Shown here: piece by piece, positions 52,265-60,676 of the stretch
How the letters are laid out: each line of letters opens with the position of its first letter
How positions within the stretch are numbered: the first letter of the stretch is position 1
Assembly (NCBI RefSeq): GCF_001428075.1
Contig: NZ_LMSI01000001.1
Coordinates: 287,512-351,511 of the forward strand
DNA: 64,000 nucleotides
Source of the DNA: Arthrobacter sp. Soil764
GTDB taxonomy: Bacteria; Actinomycetota; Actinomycetes; Actinomycetales; Micrococcaceae
Direction of reading: 5' to 3'
Notes under the pieces: model-generated
The model's database searches: none
The model's input: the letters and a program-made list of their open reading frames with translations, nothing else
Told to the model about the DNA's origin: nothing
Made by a program: the position numbers and the translations under genes

Positions 52265-53170
52265 CTACCCAGTTGTGACCGGTTTCTTGACCGTGGCAAG
52301 CAGGATGACTCCGGCCACGGCGGTGGCTCCTGACAGGAGGAACAGGACGATCGCCAGCGGGGGAGCTGCGTCGGCTTCGCCGAGGATGGTGATGCCGATG
52401 GCGACGGCGACGAGAGGATCGATGACTGTCAGGCCGGCCACCACGAGTTCCGGGGAGCCCCGGGTGTGGGCATTCTGGACCAGGAAGCTGCCGCCCAGGG
52501 CGGCAATGAGCAGCCCCGCCAGGCACGTCAGGGAAAGCCACTCGAAATCACCCTGAAACAGCCGGGCGATGACCGTCTTGGCCAGGGCTGCGACGAACCC
52601 GAACAGGATCCCCGCTCCGGCCGTGAAGACCACCGCGTGCGAGCGGTGGCGCCACAAGAGATAGGCCACGGCGACGCAGGCCAGGACGACGGCGAGCACG
52701 ATCAGGATGGTGACCAGATGCCGGTCGCTGATCTCCACGTCCTCCGCGGACAGCGCCGCCACGGCAACGAAAACGCCTACGCCGCCCACGCATAACGCGA
52801 CGGCGGTGAGGGCACGGCGGCCCGGGGACTTGCGGGTCATCCGCGCGGTGGCCAGCGTGGTGACCACCAAGGCGATGGCCCCGATGGGCTGCACCACGAT
52901 CAGGGGCGAGAACCGCAGGCTGGTGAGCTGAAGGAGGATCGCGGCGCCCAGCATCGCCGTTCCGGCCAGCCACACTGGCTTCCGCATCAGGGCATGCAGG
53001 CGTCCGCCGCCCATGCTGCCCGCCGCCCGCCCTTCTGCGGCCGGCTGGTCTCCCACGGCCCGGTGCTGGAACAGCGTTCCCAGGGCGAGCAGGACCGCTC
53101 CAACGGCGGCGATCGGAATCCCCAGCCAGTGGTAGGACGTCAGTGCGGACACGGCCGCAGCCTGGATCAT
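52265..53170 (-). CDS. DMT-superfamily (EamA-like) transporter
   Basis: 301 residues with about nine to ten predicted membrane segments. A single EamA-like domain pattern: WLGIPIAAVGAVLLALGTLFQHRAV at the N-terminus, then LVVQPIGAIALVVTTLATARM, and a second half (GILFGFVAALAKTVIARLF, LAGLLIAALGGSFLVQNAHTRGSPELVVAGLTVIDPLVAVAIGITILGE) with the conserved Pro of the family. The substrate is unknown; metabolite exporters are typical. The middle of its 5' half is repeated as a degenerate copy at 42908-43042. Overlaps nothing; convergent with the gene at 51882. Confidence 0.85.
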   Translation of the reverse strand: MIQAAAVSALTSYHWLGIPIAAVGAVLLALGTLFQHRAVGDQPAAEGRAAGSMGGGRLHALMRKPVWLAGTAMLGAAILLQLTSLRFSPLIVVQPIGAIALVVTTLATARMTRKSPGRRALTAVALCVGGVGVFVAVAALSAEDVEISDRHLVTILIVLAVVLACVAVAYLLWRHRSHAVVFTAGAGILFGFVAALAKTVIARLFQGDFEWLSLTCLAGLLIAALGGSFLVQNAHTRGSPELVVAGLTVIDPLVAVAIGITILGEADAAPPLAIVLFLLSGATAVAGVILLATVKKPVTTG

Positions 53171-53213
53171 GATCAGGCCTTACGCCGCCGGCGATGAGCC
53201 GGGGTTGGAGTTG

Positions 53214-53717
53214 TCATCGGCTTCTGAGCCGGATGGTCCGGGCACGGTGAATGGCAGCCAGCGCAACCGCGCTGGCTGCCGACCGTACGGCGTGGACCTG
53301 ATACCAACGCTTTAGCAACGGCTCCCGTAGGTCCTCGGCCAGCGGTTCGGGGCTGAAGAACAGCTTGGGGTTGAGTGACCGGAGGACGTAAACGGTGGCG
53401 GCGGCACCTGTGACGGAACCGGCGGCGGCTGCCATCAGCGAGGTCCTGGTGAGCGGATCGTGCCATCCCGCAGCAAGGGCGCCGACGGCGGCCGGGGCAT
53501 TGATCGGAGCGAGCGGTGCGTAATAGCGCCCAGGGCTGCCCGCCCCGAAGGGGGTTCGGGGGAGCTCTTTGCTTGCCTCGGAGGCCGCGACGCGATGCGG
53601 CACTTTGACCAGCAGCTCATACAGGTTTCCAAAGAACCAGTGCGCGTGGCTGAACTCCGCAACATCAAGGAGCCGATCGGTGAGCAGATCGCGATTGAGT
53701 TCCGGATTCAGTCCCAT
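53214..53717 (-). CDS. Small membrane protein of unknown function (two-TM, helical)
   Basis: 167 residues from the ATG at 53717; the frame open further upstream is antisense to the SRPBCC gene and not coding. The sequence begins MGLNPELNRDLLTDRLLDVAEFSHAHWFFGNLYELLVKVPHRVAASE, and two or three hydrophobic segments follow (NAPAAVGALAAGW, SLMAAAAGSVTGAAATVYVL, SAASAVALAAI). Possibly related to DUF1772-type proteins. It lies 85 bases downstream of the SRPBCC gene on the same strand and may be co-transcribed with it. Function not known. Confidence 0.6.
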   Translation of the reverse strand: MGLNPELNRDLLTDRLLDVAEFSHAHWFFGNLYELLVKVPHRVAASEASKELPRTPFGAGSPGRYYAPLAPINAPAAVGALAAGWHDPLTRTSLMAAAAGSVTGAAATVYVLRSLNPKLFFSPEPLAEDLREPLLKRWYQVHAVRSAASAVALAAIHRARTIRLRSR

Positions 53718-53802
53718 GCCCACAATGTACTCCCGTCCATGTATGGGCCGCAGCCAGGCTTGGGGGACCCAGCCCGCCACGCTTTCCCGACAACCCGAGC
53801 TG

Positions 53803-54375
53803 TCAAAGGGGGAGGTGTGCTGTCTTCCGCCGCCGCCGGCTGACGAAGGTGGGGCCCGCCGGCTCCGGGATGTCGGAGGGATTGGCGCCGGCCCGCCGTC
53901 GTCGTAGTTCCAAAGCGAGGGCCTCCTGCCCGCGCGCCATCGCCCAGCGGTGGTTCGCTGCGAAGGCGGGCTTGAGCAACCAGCCCAGCCGCCGCAGGAG
54001 CGGTTTTGACGCACTGACCTGCCAGTCATAGATGACAACAGTTTCCGGCCCGTCCTGCTTGAAGGTCCAGCGGCCGGTGCCGTTGAGGTCGCCCTGCGCG
54101 GAGAGGGCAAGCCCTTGTTCGGTGATGGGCTCGGTGACGGTGAGCTTCCACTTGAGGGTGTACGGCAGCCAGCCCTTGGTGTGAAGGAAGAACCCCTTTC
54201 CCACGCCGTCAGGGCCGCCAGACTCCAAAGGCAAAACTGACAGATACACCGACGGCCACCAGCGGGCCAGTGAACCCGCATCGCCCAAAACGTCCATCAC
54301 CTCGTGCGGGCTCCCGGCCACCCGCCAGACGGTCCGGAATTCGTAATCGCTTCTGCCTTTGGAATTGCCGTCCAT
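53803..54375 (-). CDS. SRPBCC (START-like) family protein
   Basis: 190 residues from the ATG at 54375, with GGAGG five bases upstream. START/Bet v 1-like lipid- or small-molecule-binding fold: FRTVWRVAGSPHEVMDVLGDAGSLARWWPSVYLSVLPL, GVGKGFFLHTKGWLPYTLKWKLTVTEPI, GRWTFKQDGPETVVIYDWQVSASKPLLRRLGWLLKPAFAANHRWAMARG. The C-terminal 30 residues are basic. Proteins of this class bind hydrophobic ligands or assist polyketide cyclisation; none of that can be tested here. A degenerate copy of its 3' half lies at 55198-55276. Confidence 0.8.
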   Translation of the reverse strand: MDGNSKGRSDYEFRTVWRVAGSPHEVMDVLGDAGSLARWWPSVYLSVLPLESGGPDGVGKGFFLHTKGWLPYTLKWKLTVTEPITEQGLALSAQGDLNGTGRWTFKQDGPETVVIYDWQVSASKPLLRRLGWLLKPAFAANHRWAMARGQEALALELRRRRAGANPSDIPEPAGPTFVSRRRRKTAHLPL

Positions 54376-54678
54376 TGCCGCCTCCACGCACGGATTGTTG
54401 TTTCACGGTACGCATGGTGCGGCACGTAATCAACGGGCCCATCAGCACGGATGCCAGCGGACGTGAGGGGAAGGCGTAATGGCTCTGGGTGCAGGGGCTC
54501 CGGATTCTGGTTTTTGGGGAATTTCATGACTTCCCCTTGTTATCCCGTCGTTATGCTAAGTACCCTTAGTTTGTTATCAATGGCAGGGCAGTAGGCCCTG
54601 ACCGCAGCTCTTGGGGGATCGTTGCCGCGTTGGAAGACGAGGGTGGGACCTATGCATGGAGACCAGGAGTTGCCCAGT

Positions 54679-55272
54679 ATGGGCTGCGGGGCCGCTTCAT
54701 CCCTGCCGATTCAGCTTCAGGCAATGGAGATTATTGACGAGATTCTGAACGACGCAGGTCCTGGTGGGGCCGATGTCCGTGAATCGCTCAGGCGCCATGT
54801 GGCGAATAACCCGGGCCAGCCTGAGAAGGCATTGCTGATGCACATGCTCACCGTCCGCCGGTCATGCCAAGACCAAGAGGACGGCGCCCGACGATCTTCA
54901 AGCCGTGTTGTGGAAGGCCGGAAACAGATGGACTGTGAAAGCGTCCAACAACAAGAAATCCAGCGACTGAACAACCGCTTCCATCACGCCGGCGTCACCC
55001 TTTGGGAACTGTGGCTGCGGTACTACAGCCTGGGCGGTGAAGCCAGCGAACATGCAGTCGCCGCCCACTTGCGTGGGGAGCTGGCCCTTTCCGGCCTCCA
55101 GCAGCAGGTGCTCCACATGGCTCTCAATGAATTGGACGCGGACGAGGCTGCAACTGCCGACATCGGCCCCTTCGCGGCTGCCCAAATGGGGCCGAGGGGC
55201 CATGATCCAGCGATGGCTCGCCGGGAAGACGGCCTTGGGCAACCAAGCCAGCCGTCGCTGCTGTGGTTTTGA
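54679..55272 (+). CDS. Small protein sharing a domain with the gene at 1449
   Basis: 197 residues from the ATG at 54679, the one with an AGGAG nearby; earlier starts at 54622 and 54652 are possible. Residues about 10-70 form one helical part (MEIIDEILNDAGPGGADVRESLRRHVANNPGQPEKALLMHML). Residues about 90-150 carry the shared element (NNRFHHAGVTLWELWLRYYSLGGEASEHAVAAHLRGELALSGLQQQVLHMALNELD), similar to the product of 1449-1814. The last 25 residues are read from the antisense strand of an SRPBCC-gene fragment at 55198-55276, so the natural C-terminus may have been replaced. Function unknown. Confidence 0.6.
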   Translation: MGCGAASSLPIQLQAMEIIDEILNDAGPGGADVRESLRRHVANNPGQPEKALLMHMLTVRRSCQDQEDGARRSSSRVVEGRKQMDCESVQQQEIQRLNNRFHHAGVTLWELWLRYYSLGGEASEHAVAAHLRGELALSGLQQQVLHMALNELDADEAATADIGPFAAAQMGPRGHDPAMARREDGLGQPSQPSLLWF

Positions 55273-55276
55273 GGCG
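55198..55276 (-). pseudogene. Fragment of an SRPBCC gene
   Basis: About 76% identical to 53936-54014, within the SRPBCC gene at 53803-54375, and in the same orientation; translated on the minus strand it keeps ASKPQQRRLAWLPKAVFPASHRWIMA against ASKPLLRRLGWLLKPAFAANHRWAMA. No further part of the gene is found. Like the crotonase and transporter fragments, the piece and the intact gene lie on opposite sides of another gene. Confidence 0.75.
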
Positions 55277-55569
55277 CCCGGGGCTAATCCCCTGGCGGCA
55301 GCTTTAAACTGATGCGCAGGCTCGATGGGGGCATACCCGGGTTGTTTGGCGGACCCGGGGGATCTGATTGGGTAGGCGGAGGCGCATAAGAGGTAGCGGT
55401 TACCCTTATGGCGGGTTTCGCGGCCCGGGTACGGTGGCTCGTGCCGGGGAGTCCCGTGCTGGCAGGACTCGCATAAAGTGGGGAATCGGTTGGGGACCCT
55501 GTTGCGCCCGCCCTTGTCCTGGGCCGGGCCGCCTTTCCATCTTTCTTGCCGTATCCACGGAGGTACGCG
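55277..55569. other. Gene-free GC-rich stretch
   Basis: No coding frame. Several short GC-rich inverted repeats (for example GGCCCGGG-type near 55420) are visible. Contains the ribosome-binding site GGAGG (55559-55563) of the next small gene. Confidence 0.4.
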
Positions 55570-55782
55570 GTGTACAAGCGAACTGTTCCGGTCATTGCTG
55601 CCGTTTTTCCAGCTCTGTTCCTCTCCGCAGGGCCTGCCCCTGCCACAACTTACGGTGAGGACGATGTCCTCAATACCTACGTCGACTGCCCCCTGGAGCG
55701 CATCGGCACCCAGCTGGTCCGCTGCGACAACCTCACCGGTACCGGGGTTGATGCGCCCTCCTGGATTCCGGAGCAAAAGTAG
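55570..55782 (+). CDS. Small secreted protein
   Basis: 70 residues. The GTG at 55570 lies six bases after a perfect GGAGG. Signal peptide (YKRTVPVIAAVFPALFLSAGPAPA) with cleavage near residue 24, then a mature peptide of about 46 residues (TTYGEDDVLNTYVDCPLERIG) with two Cys (in VDCPLE and VRCDNL), which could form one disulfide. Could be a short secreted factor or wall protein. No family recognised. Confidence 0.65.
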   Translation: MYKRTVPVIAAVFPALFLSAGPAPATTYGEDDVLNTYVDCPLERIGTQLVRCDNLTGTGVDAPSWIPEQK

Positions 55783-56022
55783 CGCTGGCTGCAGGTCCCC
55801 TCACTTAGATACCCAGAGTCCCTGGGCTGTTGGGTGGCGCCAGCCCAACCCTGCCTTGATTGCGCGGCGCTTCGCTGCATGACGCCACCGAGCTGCAGAC
55901 AGTAGGGTGGGTATCCCTGGACCGGCCAGCGGCAGCTGAACAGTACCGCCACCCGTGGGCAGACCGGCGCCGGGGGAGACAGGGGGTTCCATGGCTGAAG
56001 CATTCCCAAGGGAGACGGAGCG

Positions 56023-57363
56023 TTGCTGAACGGGCGCGCCGCCCATTGGCTGGACGCGCTGCGGACCCAGCTGTGGCCGCTGCCGGTGGTGGCGGTTGCA
56101 GGCGCCGTGGCGCTGGGTGTCGCGTTGCCGGCGCTGGATTCGGGCATCGACGGGCAATTGCCGGACACCGTCGGCGTCCTCCTGTTCAGCGGGGGCGCGG
56201 AAGCGGCCAGGGCGGTCCTGCAGGCAATCGCAGGATCCCTCATCACGGTGACCTCCCTGACCTTCTCGCTGACGGTGGTTACGCTGCAGCTGGCCAGCAG
56301 CCAGTTTTCGCCCCGCCTGCTGCGGACGTTCACCGCCGACCGCTTTGTCCACGGCACGCTGGCGCTGTTCCTGGCAGCGTTTGCCTTCGCCCTGACCGTG
56401 CTTCGCAGCGTCCGCGGCGAGACCAGCGGAAACACGGCCTTTGTCCCCGAAATATCCGTGACCGTCGCGTTCGCCCTCGCCATAGCCAGCGTGGTGGGCC
56501 TGGTACTGTTCCTGGCCCACCTCACCCGGGAAATCCGGGTGGAGACCATGATGCGCCGGGTGGACGGCGAAACCCGGGATACCATCGACCGCGTGTTCCC
56601 GAAGGACCGGCCGTTGCCAGGCACCCCGCCCGTACCCCTGCCGGGCGGGTTCCCCATCACGGCAACATCCTCAGGGTTCCTCACCTCACTGGACAAGGAC
56701 GCACTCCTGGCGGCGGCTGTGAACTCCCGGGCCACGGTCCGGATCGACAGGGAACCAGGCAGCTCCCTGGTGGAGGGGGTTCCGTTCGCCACCGCCTGGC
56801 CGCTGGAAACAGGGGCCGGCCTTGGGCCGGAGGCGCGGGAAGAGCTGTGCCGCGACGTCAACGCGGCAGTGTCCACTGGTTTCGAACGCACCAGCGTCCA
56901 GGACGTGGGATTCGGGTTCCGGCAACTGGTGGATGTTGCGGCGCGTGCCTTGTCACCAGGCATCAACGACCCGACGACGGCAGTGCACGTCCTGGGGCAC
57001 CTCTCGTCGCTGCTGTGCAGACTGGTTGAGAGAAACCCCGGCCCGGAGCTGCTCAGCGACGATGACGGGCGTGTGCGGGTGGTGCTTTCATTCCCCGGGC
57101 TGCCCGCACTGATGGACCTGGCGGTTAACCAGGCAAGGAATTACGGCGCCGGGGACCCGGATGTGGCGCGCCGCCTCCTGGACCTTCTGCGTGAGGTGGC
57201 CTTCTGCGACGCCTGTGGCCAGTACCGGGACGTTGTAAGGGACCACCTGGACCGCATGCGTACTGCAATAGCTGCGGCGGATTACTCTGCCCCGGAGCGG
57301 CGGCGCCTGCTCGAGCTGGCGCAGGCCTGCGCCGCCGACGTTGAGGCCGCGCCGGAAATGTAA
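56023..57363 (+). CDS. DUF2254 membrane protein
   Basis: 446-residue predicted integral membrane protein of the DUF2254 family. Four N-terminal membrane segments (about 20-165): LWPLPVVAVAGAVALGVALP, then AVLQAIAGSLITVTSLTFSLTVVTLQLASSQFSPRLLRTFTADRFVHGTLALFLAAFAFALTVL, IASVVGLVLFLAHLTREIRVETMMRRV. A large cytoplasmic part follows (FRQLVDVAARALSPGINDPTTAVHVLGHLSSLL). TTG start with GGAG; no ATG is nearer. The family is widespread but without assigned function. The nearest gene on either side is on a different transcription unit. Confidence 0.88.
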   Translation: MLNGRAAHWLDALRTQLWPLPVVAVAGAVALGVALPALDSGIDGQLPDTVGVLLFSGGAEAARAVLQAIAGSLITVTSLTFSLTVVTLQLASSQFSPRLLRTFTADRFVHGTLALFLAAFAFALTVLRSVRGETSGNTAFVPEISVTVAFALAIASVVGLVLFLAHLTREIRVETMMRRVDGETRDTIDRVFPKDRPLPGTPPVPLPGGFPITATSSGFLTSLDKDALLAAAVNSRATVRIDREPGSSLVEGVPFATAWPLETGAGLGPEAREELCRDVNAAVSTGFERTSVQDVGFGFRQLVDVAARALSPGINDPTTAVHVLGHLSSLLCRLVERNPGPELLSDDDGRVRVVLSFPGLPALMDLAVNQARNYGAGDPDVARRLLDLLREVAFCDACGQYRDVVRDHLDRMRTAIAAADYSAPERRRLLELAQACAADVEAAPEM

Positions 57364-57390
57364 TTCATGGGAACGCACCAGGCTGCCCAC

Positions 57391-59196
57391 TCACTTCAGG
57401 TCGGAGTGCTTTCCCTTCATCGGGGCGTTGCTGTGGTGCGGACCGTGGTGCAGCTGGAGGGCGCAGTGGATCAGCGGGAAGTGGCTGAAGGCCTGCGGTG
57501 TGTTGCCCAGCTGCCGTCCGCGCTTGGGGTCCCACTCCTCGCTGAGCAGCCCCACATCGTTGCGCAGTGACAGCAGCCGCTCGAACAGGTCCACTGCCTC
57601 GCCCCGGCGGCCGATGCCCAGCAGGGCGTCGGCCAGCCAGAAGGAGCAGGCCAGGAAGACGCCCTCGGTGCCGGGCAGCCCGTCATTGCTGGCTTCCGGA
57701 TGGTACCGGAGGACGAACCCGTCCTCCGTCAGGTTCCGCTGGATCGCGTCCACGGTGCCCACCACGCGGGGATGGTCGTGGGGAAGGAATCCCACGCGGG
57801 GGATCAGCAGCAGGCTGGCGTCGAGTTCCTTGCTGCCGTAGGACTGGACGAAGGTGTTGCGTTTCTCGTCGAAACCGTGCGCCATCACATCATCGTGGAT
57901 CTCCTTCCGCAGCCTGGCCCAGCGGTCACCGGGACCTGGCAGGCCGGACTCCTGCACGGCCTTCACCATCCGGTCCGCCGCCACCCAGGCCATCACCTTT
58001 GAATGGGTGAAATGGCGCCGGGGCCCGCGCATCTCCCAGAGCCCGTTGTCCGGCCGGTCCCACGCCCCCTCCAGGAACTCCATCAACGCCACCTGGATGT
58101 CCCAGGAATCATCCGTGGTATCGGGGTCCGCGGCGCGGGTGAGAGCCAGGCCGTCCAGGACCTCCCCCCACACGTCCAGCTGCAGCTGCGGGGCGGCGGC
58201 GTTGCCGGTGCGGACCGGCTTGGACTTCTCAAAGCCCGCCAGCCACGGCAGCTCGGCTTCGGGCAGCCTCCGGGTGCCGTCCAGCCCGTACATGATCTGC
58301 AGGTCAGCGGGGTTTCCCGCCACCGCCCGCAGCAGCCACTCCCGCCATGCCGCCGCCTCATCCACATAGCCGCAGGCCAGCAGGGACTGCAGCGTCAGGG
58401 TGGCGTCCCGCAGCCAGCAGAAGCGGTAGTCCCAGTTGCGGCTGCCACCCGGATCCTCCGGCAGCGACGTGGTGGCAGCGGCCACGATCCCGCCGGTGGG
58501 GGCATAGGTGAGCGCCTTGAGCGTGATCAGGGAGCGCTCCACGGCGTCCTTGTACTGCCCGTCCATGGAGTTCCGGCCGCTCCATTGCTCCCAATACTCC
58601 TGGGTGGAGGCCAGCGCGCTCTCCGGATCGGTCCGGTCCGGAACCGGCTTGTAGCTGTGTGCCCACCGCAGGACGAACGGGACGCGGTCCCCGGCCTTGA
58701 CCGTGAAGTCGCTGACGGTCCGCATGTCCCGGCCCTCCAGGGGCGCGGGCGTGCTGAGGTACGCGGCATCCGGACCCGCGATGGCGCTGATGCCATGGTC
58801 CATGCGGCGGACCCACGGAACGATCCGCCCGTAATCGAAGCGCAGGCACAGTTCCCCCTGCATGGCCACGCTGCCCTTCAGGCCCTCCACGATCCGCACC
58901 ATGTCAGCCGAATCGTCCCGGGCGGGCATGAAGTCCGTGACCCTGACGCTTCCGTCCGCCGTGTCCCATTCCGTCTCCAGGATCAAGGTGCCGGGCCGGT
59001 AGCGCCGCCGGGTGCAGTCACCGGCGCCGGCGGGCGCCAGCCGCCACCGTCCCGCGTCCGGGGTGTCCAGCAGCGCCGCGAAGCAGGCCGGCGAATCAAA
59101 GTTGGGCAGGCACATCCAGTCAACGGACCCGCTCCGGCCCACCAACGCCGCCGTATGCAGGTCACCGATGATCGCATAGTCTTCGATCCTTGCCAT
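57391..59196 (-). CDS. Glycoside hydrolase family 15 (glucoamylase or trehalase-like)
   Basis: 601 residues from the ATG at 59196 with GGGAGGG upstream. N-terminal trehalase-like beta domain (RIEDYAIIGDLHTAALVGRSGSVDWMCLPNFDSPACFAALLD) and a C-terminal (alpha/alpha)6 barrel with NWDYRFCWLRDATLTLQSLL, HFTHSKVMAWVAADRMVKAV and SEEWDPKRGRQLGNTPQAFSHFPLIHCALQLH; the Glu of LSEEWD is at the place of the catalytic base. No signal peptide, so intracellular: trehalose or maltodextrin hydrolysis to glucose. It ends a minus-strand series with ZIP, enolase, TPP and GMC genes. Confidence 0.93.
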   Translation of the reverse strand: MARIEDYAIIGDLHTAALVGRSGSVDWMCLPNFDSPACFAALLDTPDAGRWRLAPAGAGDCTRRRYRPGTLILETEWDTADGSVRVTDFMPARDDSADMVRIVEGLKGSVAMQGELCLRFDYGRIVPWVRRMDHGISAIAGPDAAYLSTPAPLEGRDMRTVSDFTVKAGDRVPFVLRWAHSYKPVPDRTDPESALASTQEYWEQWSGRNSMDGQYKDAVERSLITLKALTYAPTGGIVAAATTSLPEDPGGSRNWDYRFCWLRDATLTLQSLLACGYVDEAAAWREWLLRAVAGNPADLQIMYGLDGTRRLPEAELPWLAGFEKSKPVRTGNAAAPQLQLDVWGEVLDGLALTRAADPDTTDDSWDIQVALMEFLEGAWDRPDNGLWEMRGPRRHFTHSKVMAWVAADRMVKAVQESGLPGPGDRWARLRKEIHDDVMAHGFDEKRNTFVQSYGSKELDASLLLIPRVGFLPHDHPRVVGTVDAIQRNLTEDGFVLRYHPEASNDGLPGTEGVFLACSFWLADALLGIGRRGEAVDLFERLLSLRNDVGLLSEEWDPKRGRQLGNTPQAFSHFPLIHCALQLHHGPHHSNAPMKGKHSDLK

Positions 59197-59272
59197 CCGT
59201 CCCTCCCGGATTTCGTGTCTAAAGCAAATTCTGTGTGGCCTGGCGCCGGCAGTGCAGCCTTCCGCCGGGAAC

Positions 59273-60028
59273 CTACCCGCCCACCTGGTCCACCGTGAAG
59301 GCAGCCAGGAAACCCGCGGCGGCAATCAGCCCGGTCAGCAGGTGGTGCTCCTCGAAGGCTTCGGGAATCATGGTGTCCGCCAGCATGGCCAGGATGGCTC
59401 CGGCCGCCACGGCGGTAATGAAGGCCACCACTTCCCCCGGGGCGCCCTGCAGGAGCACGAACCCGATCAGGGCGGCCAGCCCGGAGAGCACCGCGATCCC
59501 TCCCCAGACGCCGAACACATACTTGGCACCGCGTCCGGCCTTCTTCATGCCCGCAGTGCTGGAAAGCCCTTCCGGGACATTGGAGATGAAGACTGCGGCC
59601 AGCATCGCCGGGCTGACGGCGCCGGCCGTGACCAGTCCCACCCCCAGGACCACCGATTCCGGGATGCCGTCCAGCAGCGCCCCGATGGCAATGGCCGTCC
59701 CGCTTCCGGGCTTCTCCTGCTCGGAGGGCTGCTTGCCGCCCGAGCGTTTCCGGTGCTTGGCGCCTTTCCTGGCCAGCAGGAAGTTGGCGGCAACGTACAC
59801 CAGGGCACCGGTGGCGAACCCGCCGACGGTTGGCCAGAGCCCGCCGCCGTTAACCGCCTCCTCCACGAGTTGAAAGGACAATGCGGAGATCAGGACCCCT
59901 GCGCCGAAGGACATGACGGAGGAGACCACCTTCGGCGGGATCTTCCACTTCCATGCCAGGGCGCACCCCACCACCAGCGCCCCGCCGGCGATGGTGCCCC
60001 ACATCCATGCCTGCAACCATTCCGGCAT
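59273..60028 (-). CDS. ZIP-family metal transporter
   Basis: About 251 residues, ATG at 60028 (GTG at 60031 also possible; both overlap the stop of the preceding gene). Eight membrane segments in the ZIP pattern, with a His/Lys-rich cytoplasmic loop between segments 3 and 4 (ARKGAKHRKRSGGKQPSEQEKPG). The metal-binding signatures are ALLDGIPESVVLGVGL (segment 4) and VFISNVPEGLSSTAGM (segment 5), plus the EAFEEHHLLTG C-terminal His pair. Zn2+, Fe2+ or Mn2+ uptake or release. Translationally coupled to 60028-60645. Confidence 0.92.
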   Translation of the reverse strand: MPEWLQAWMWGTIAGGALVVGCALAWKWKIPPKVVSSVMSFGAGVLISALSFQLVEEAVNGGGLWPTVGGFATGALVYVAANFLLARKGAKHRKRSGGKQPSEQEKPGSGTAIAIGALLDGIPESVVLGVGLVTAGAVSPAMLAAVFISNVPEGLSSTAGMKKAGRGAKYVFGVWGGIAVLSGLAALIGFVLLQGAPGEVVAFITAVAAGAILAMLADTMIPEAFEEHHLLTGLIAAAGFLAAFTVDQVGG

Positions 60029-60645
60029 CACGCACCACCCGCCGTCGAACGCCCTGTCCTCCGGTGCCTGGAATTCCTCGCGGCCCAGACGGCCGCTATG
60101 GCCAGGAGGGCGGCCGCGCCTGATGCTGCCACCGCCAGAAGCTGCCGCACGGCCCGGGTGTTTCCGAGGACGGTTCGGGGATCAGGGCGCGGCTCCGGCG
60201 CCCCGCCCGTGACGTCGCCGCTGTCCAGCTCCCAGGCCGAGGCGGGAGGAAAGGTCCCGGCGGGCAGCTTGTCCTGCCGCAGCTCCCGGCGCCGGGCCAG
60301 GCGCTTCCGCACCCCGTCATTCGGGGCAGGCACCGCGGCCTCGGCCGCCAGGGCTGCGGGAAAGTCGATGATGTAGGGCTCGCCATGGAACGCCGCGGAA
60401 GCCACCGAATCCAGCCAGATGCTGTTGAAAGCCTTCACGCCCCGGCGCGAGAATTCCGCCTGGAGCATCTCCCGGATCTCGTGCAGGCTCCTGCCTTTGG
60501 CCGCCCCCGTCACCTCGAAGATTGCCGCCTGGAGCTGCGCTTTCTCCCCGGCGGCAGGGTCCTTGGCGCTGGGGTCCTGGCCTGTCGGGTCCGGGTTCAG
60601 CGGTGTGGCGTCTGGCGGGTTTCCGCTGCCTGGGCTGGTGCTCAT
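60028..60645 (-). CDS. Membrane-anchored protein of unknown function
   Basis: 205 residues from the ATG at 60645 (GAGAGGAAG upstream); the open frame upstream is antisense of the enolase gene. A Pro/Asp-rich N-terminus (1-35), a conserved-looking helical section (AIFEVTGAAKGRSLHEIREMLQAEFSRRGVKAFNSIWLDSVASAAFHGEPYIIDFP, about 42-97), a linker and one membrane segment (about 165-185, LLAVAASGAAALLAIAAVWAA) with a basic Arg/His tail. Function unknown; its gene overlaps the ZIP gene, and the two are probably expressed together. Confidence 0.72.
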   Translation of the reverse strand: MSTSPGSGNPPDATPLNPDPTGQDPSAKDPAAGEKAQLQAAIFEVTGAAKGRSLHEIREMLQAEFSRRGVKAFNSIWLDSVASAAFHGEPYIIDFPAALAAEAAVPAPNDGVRKRLARRRELRQDKLPAGTFPPASAWELDSGDVTGGAPEPRPDPRTVLGNTRAVRQLLAVAASGAAALLAIAAVWAARNSRHRRTGRSTAGGA

Positions 60646-60676
60646 GGGCTTCCTCTCCGTCGTGTCATCCTGTTTT

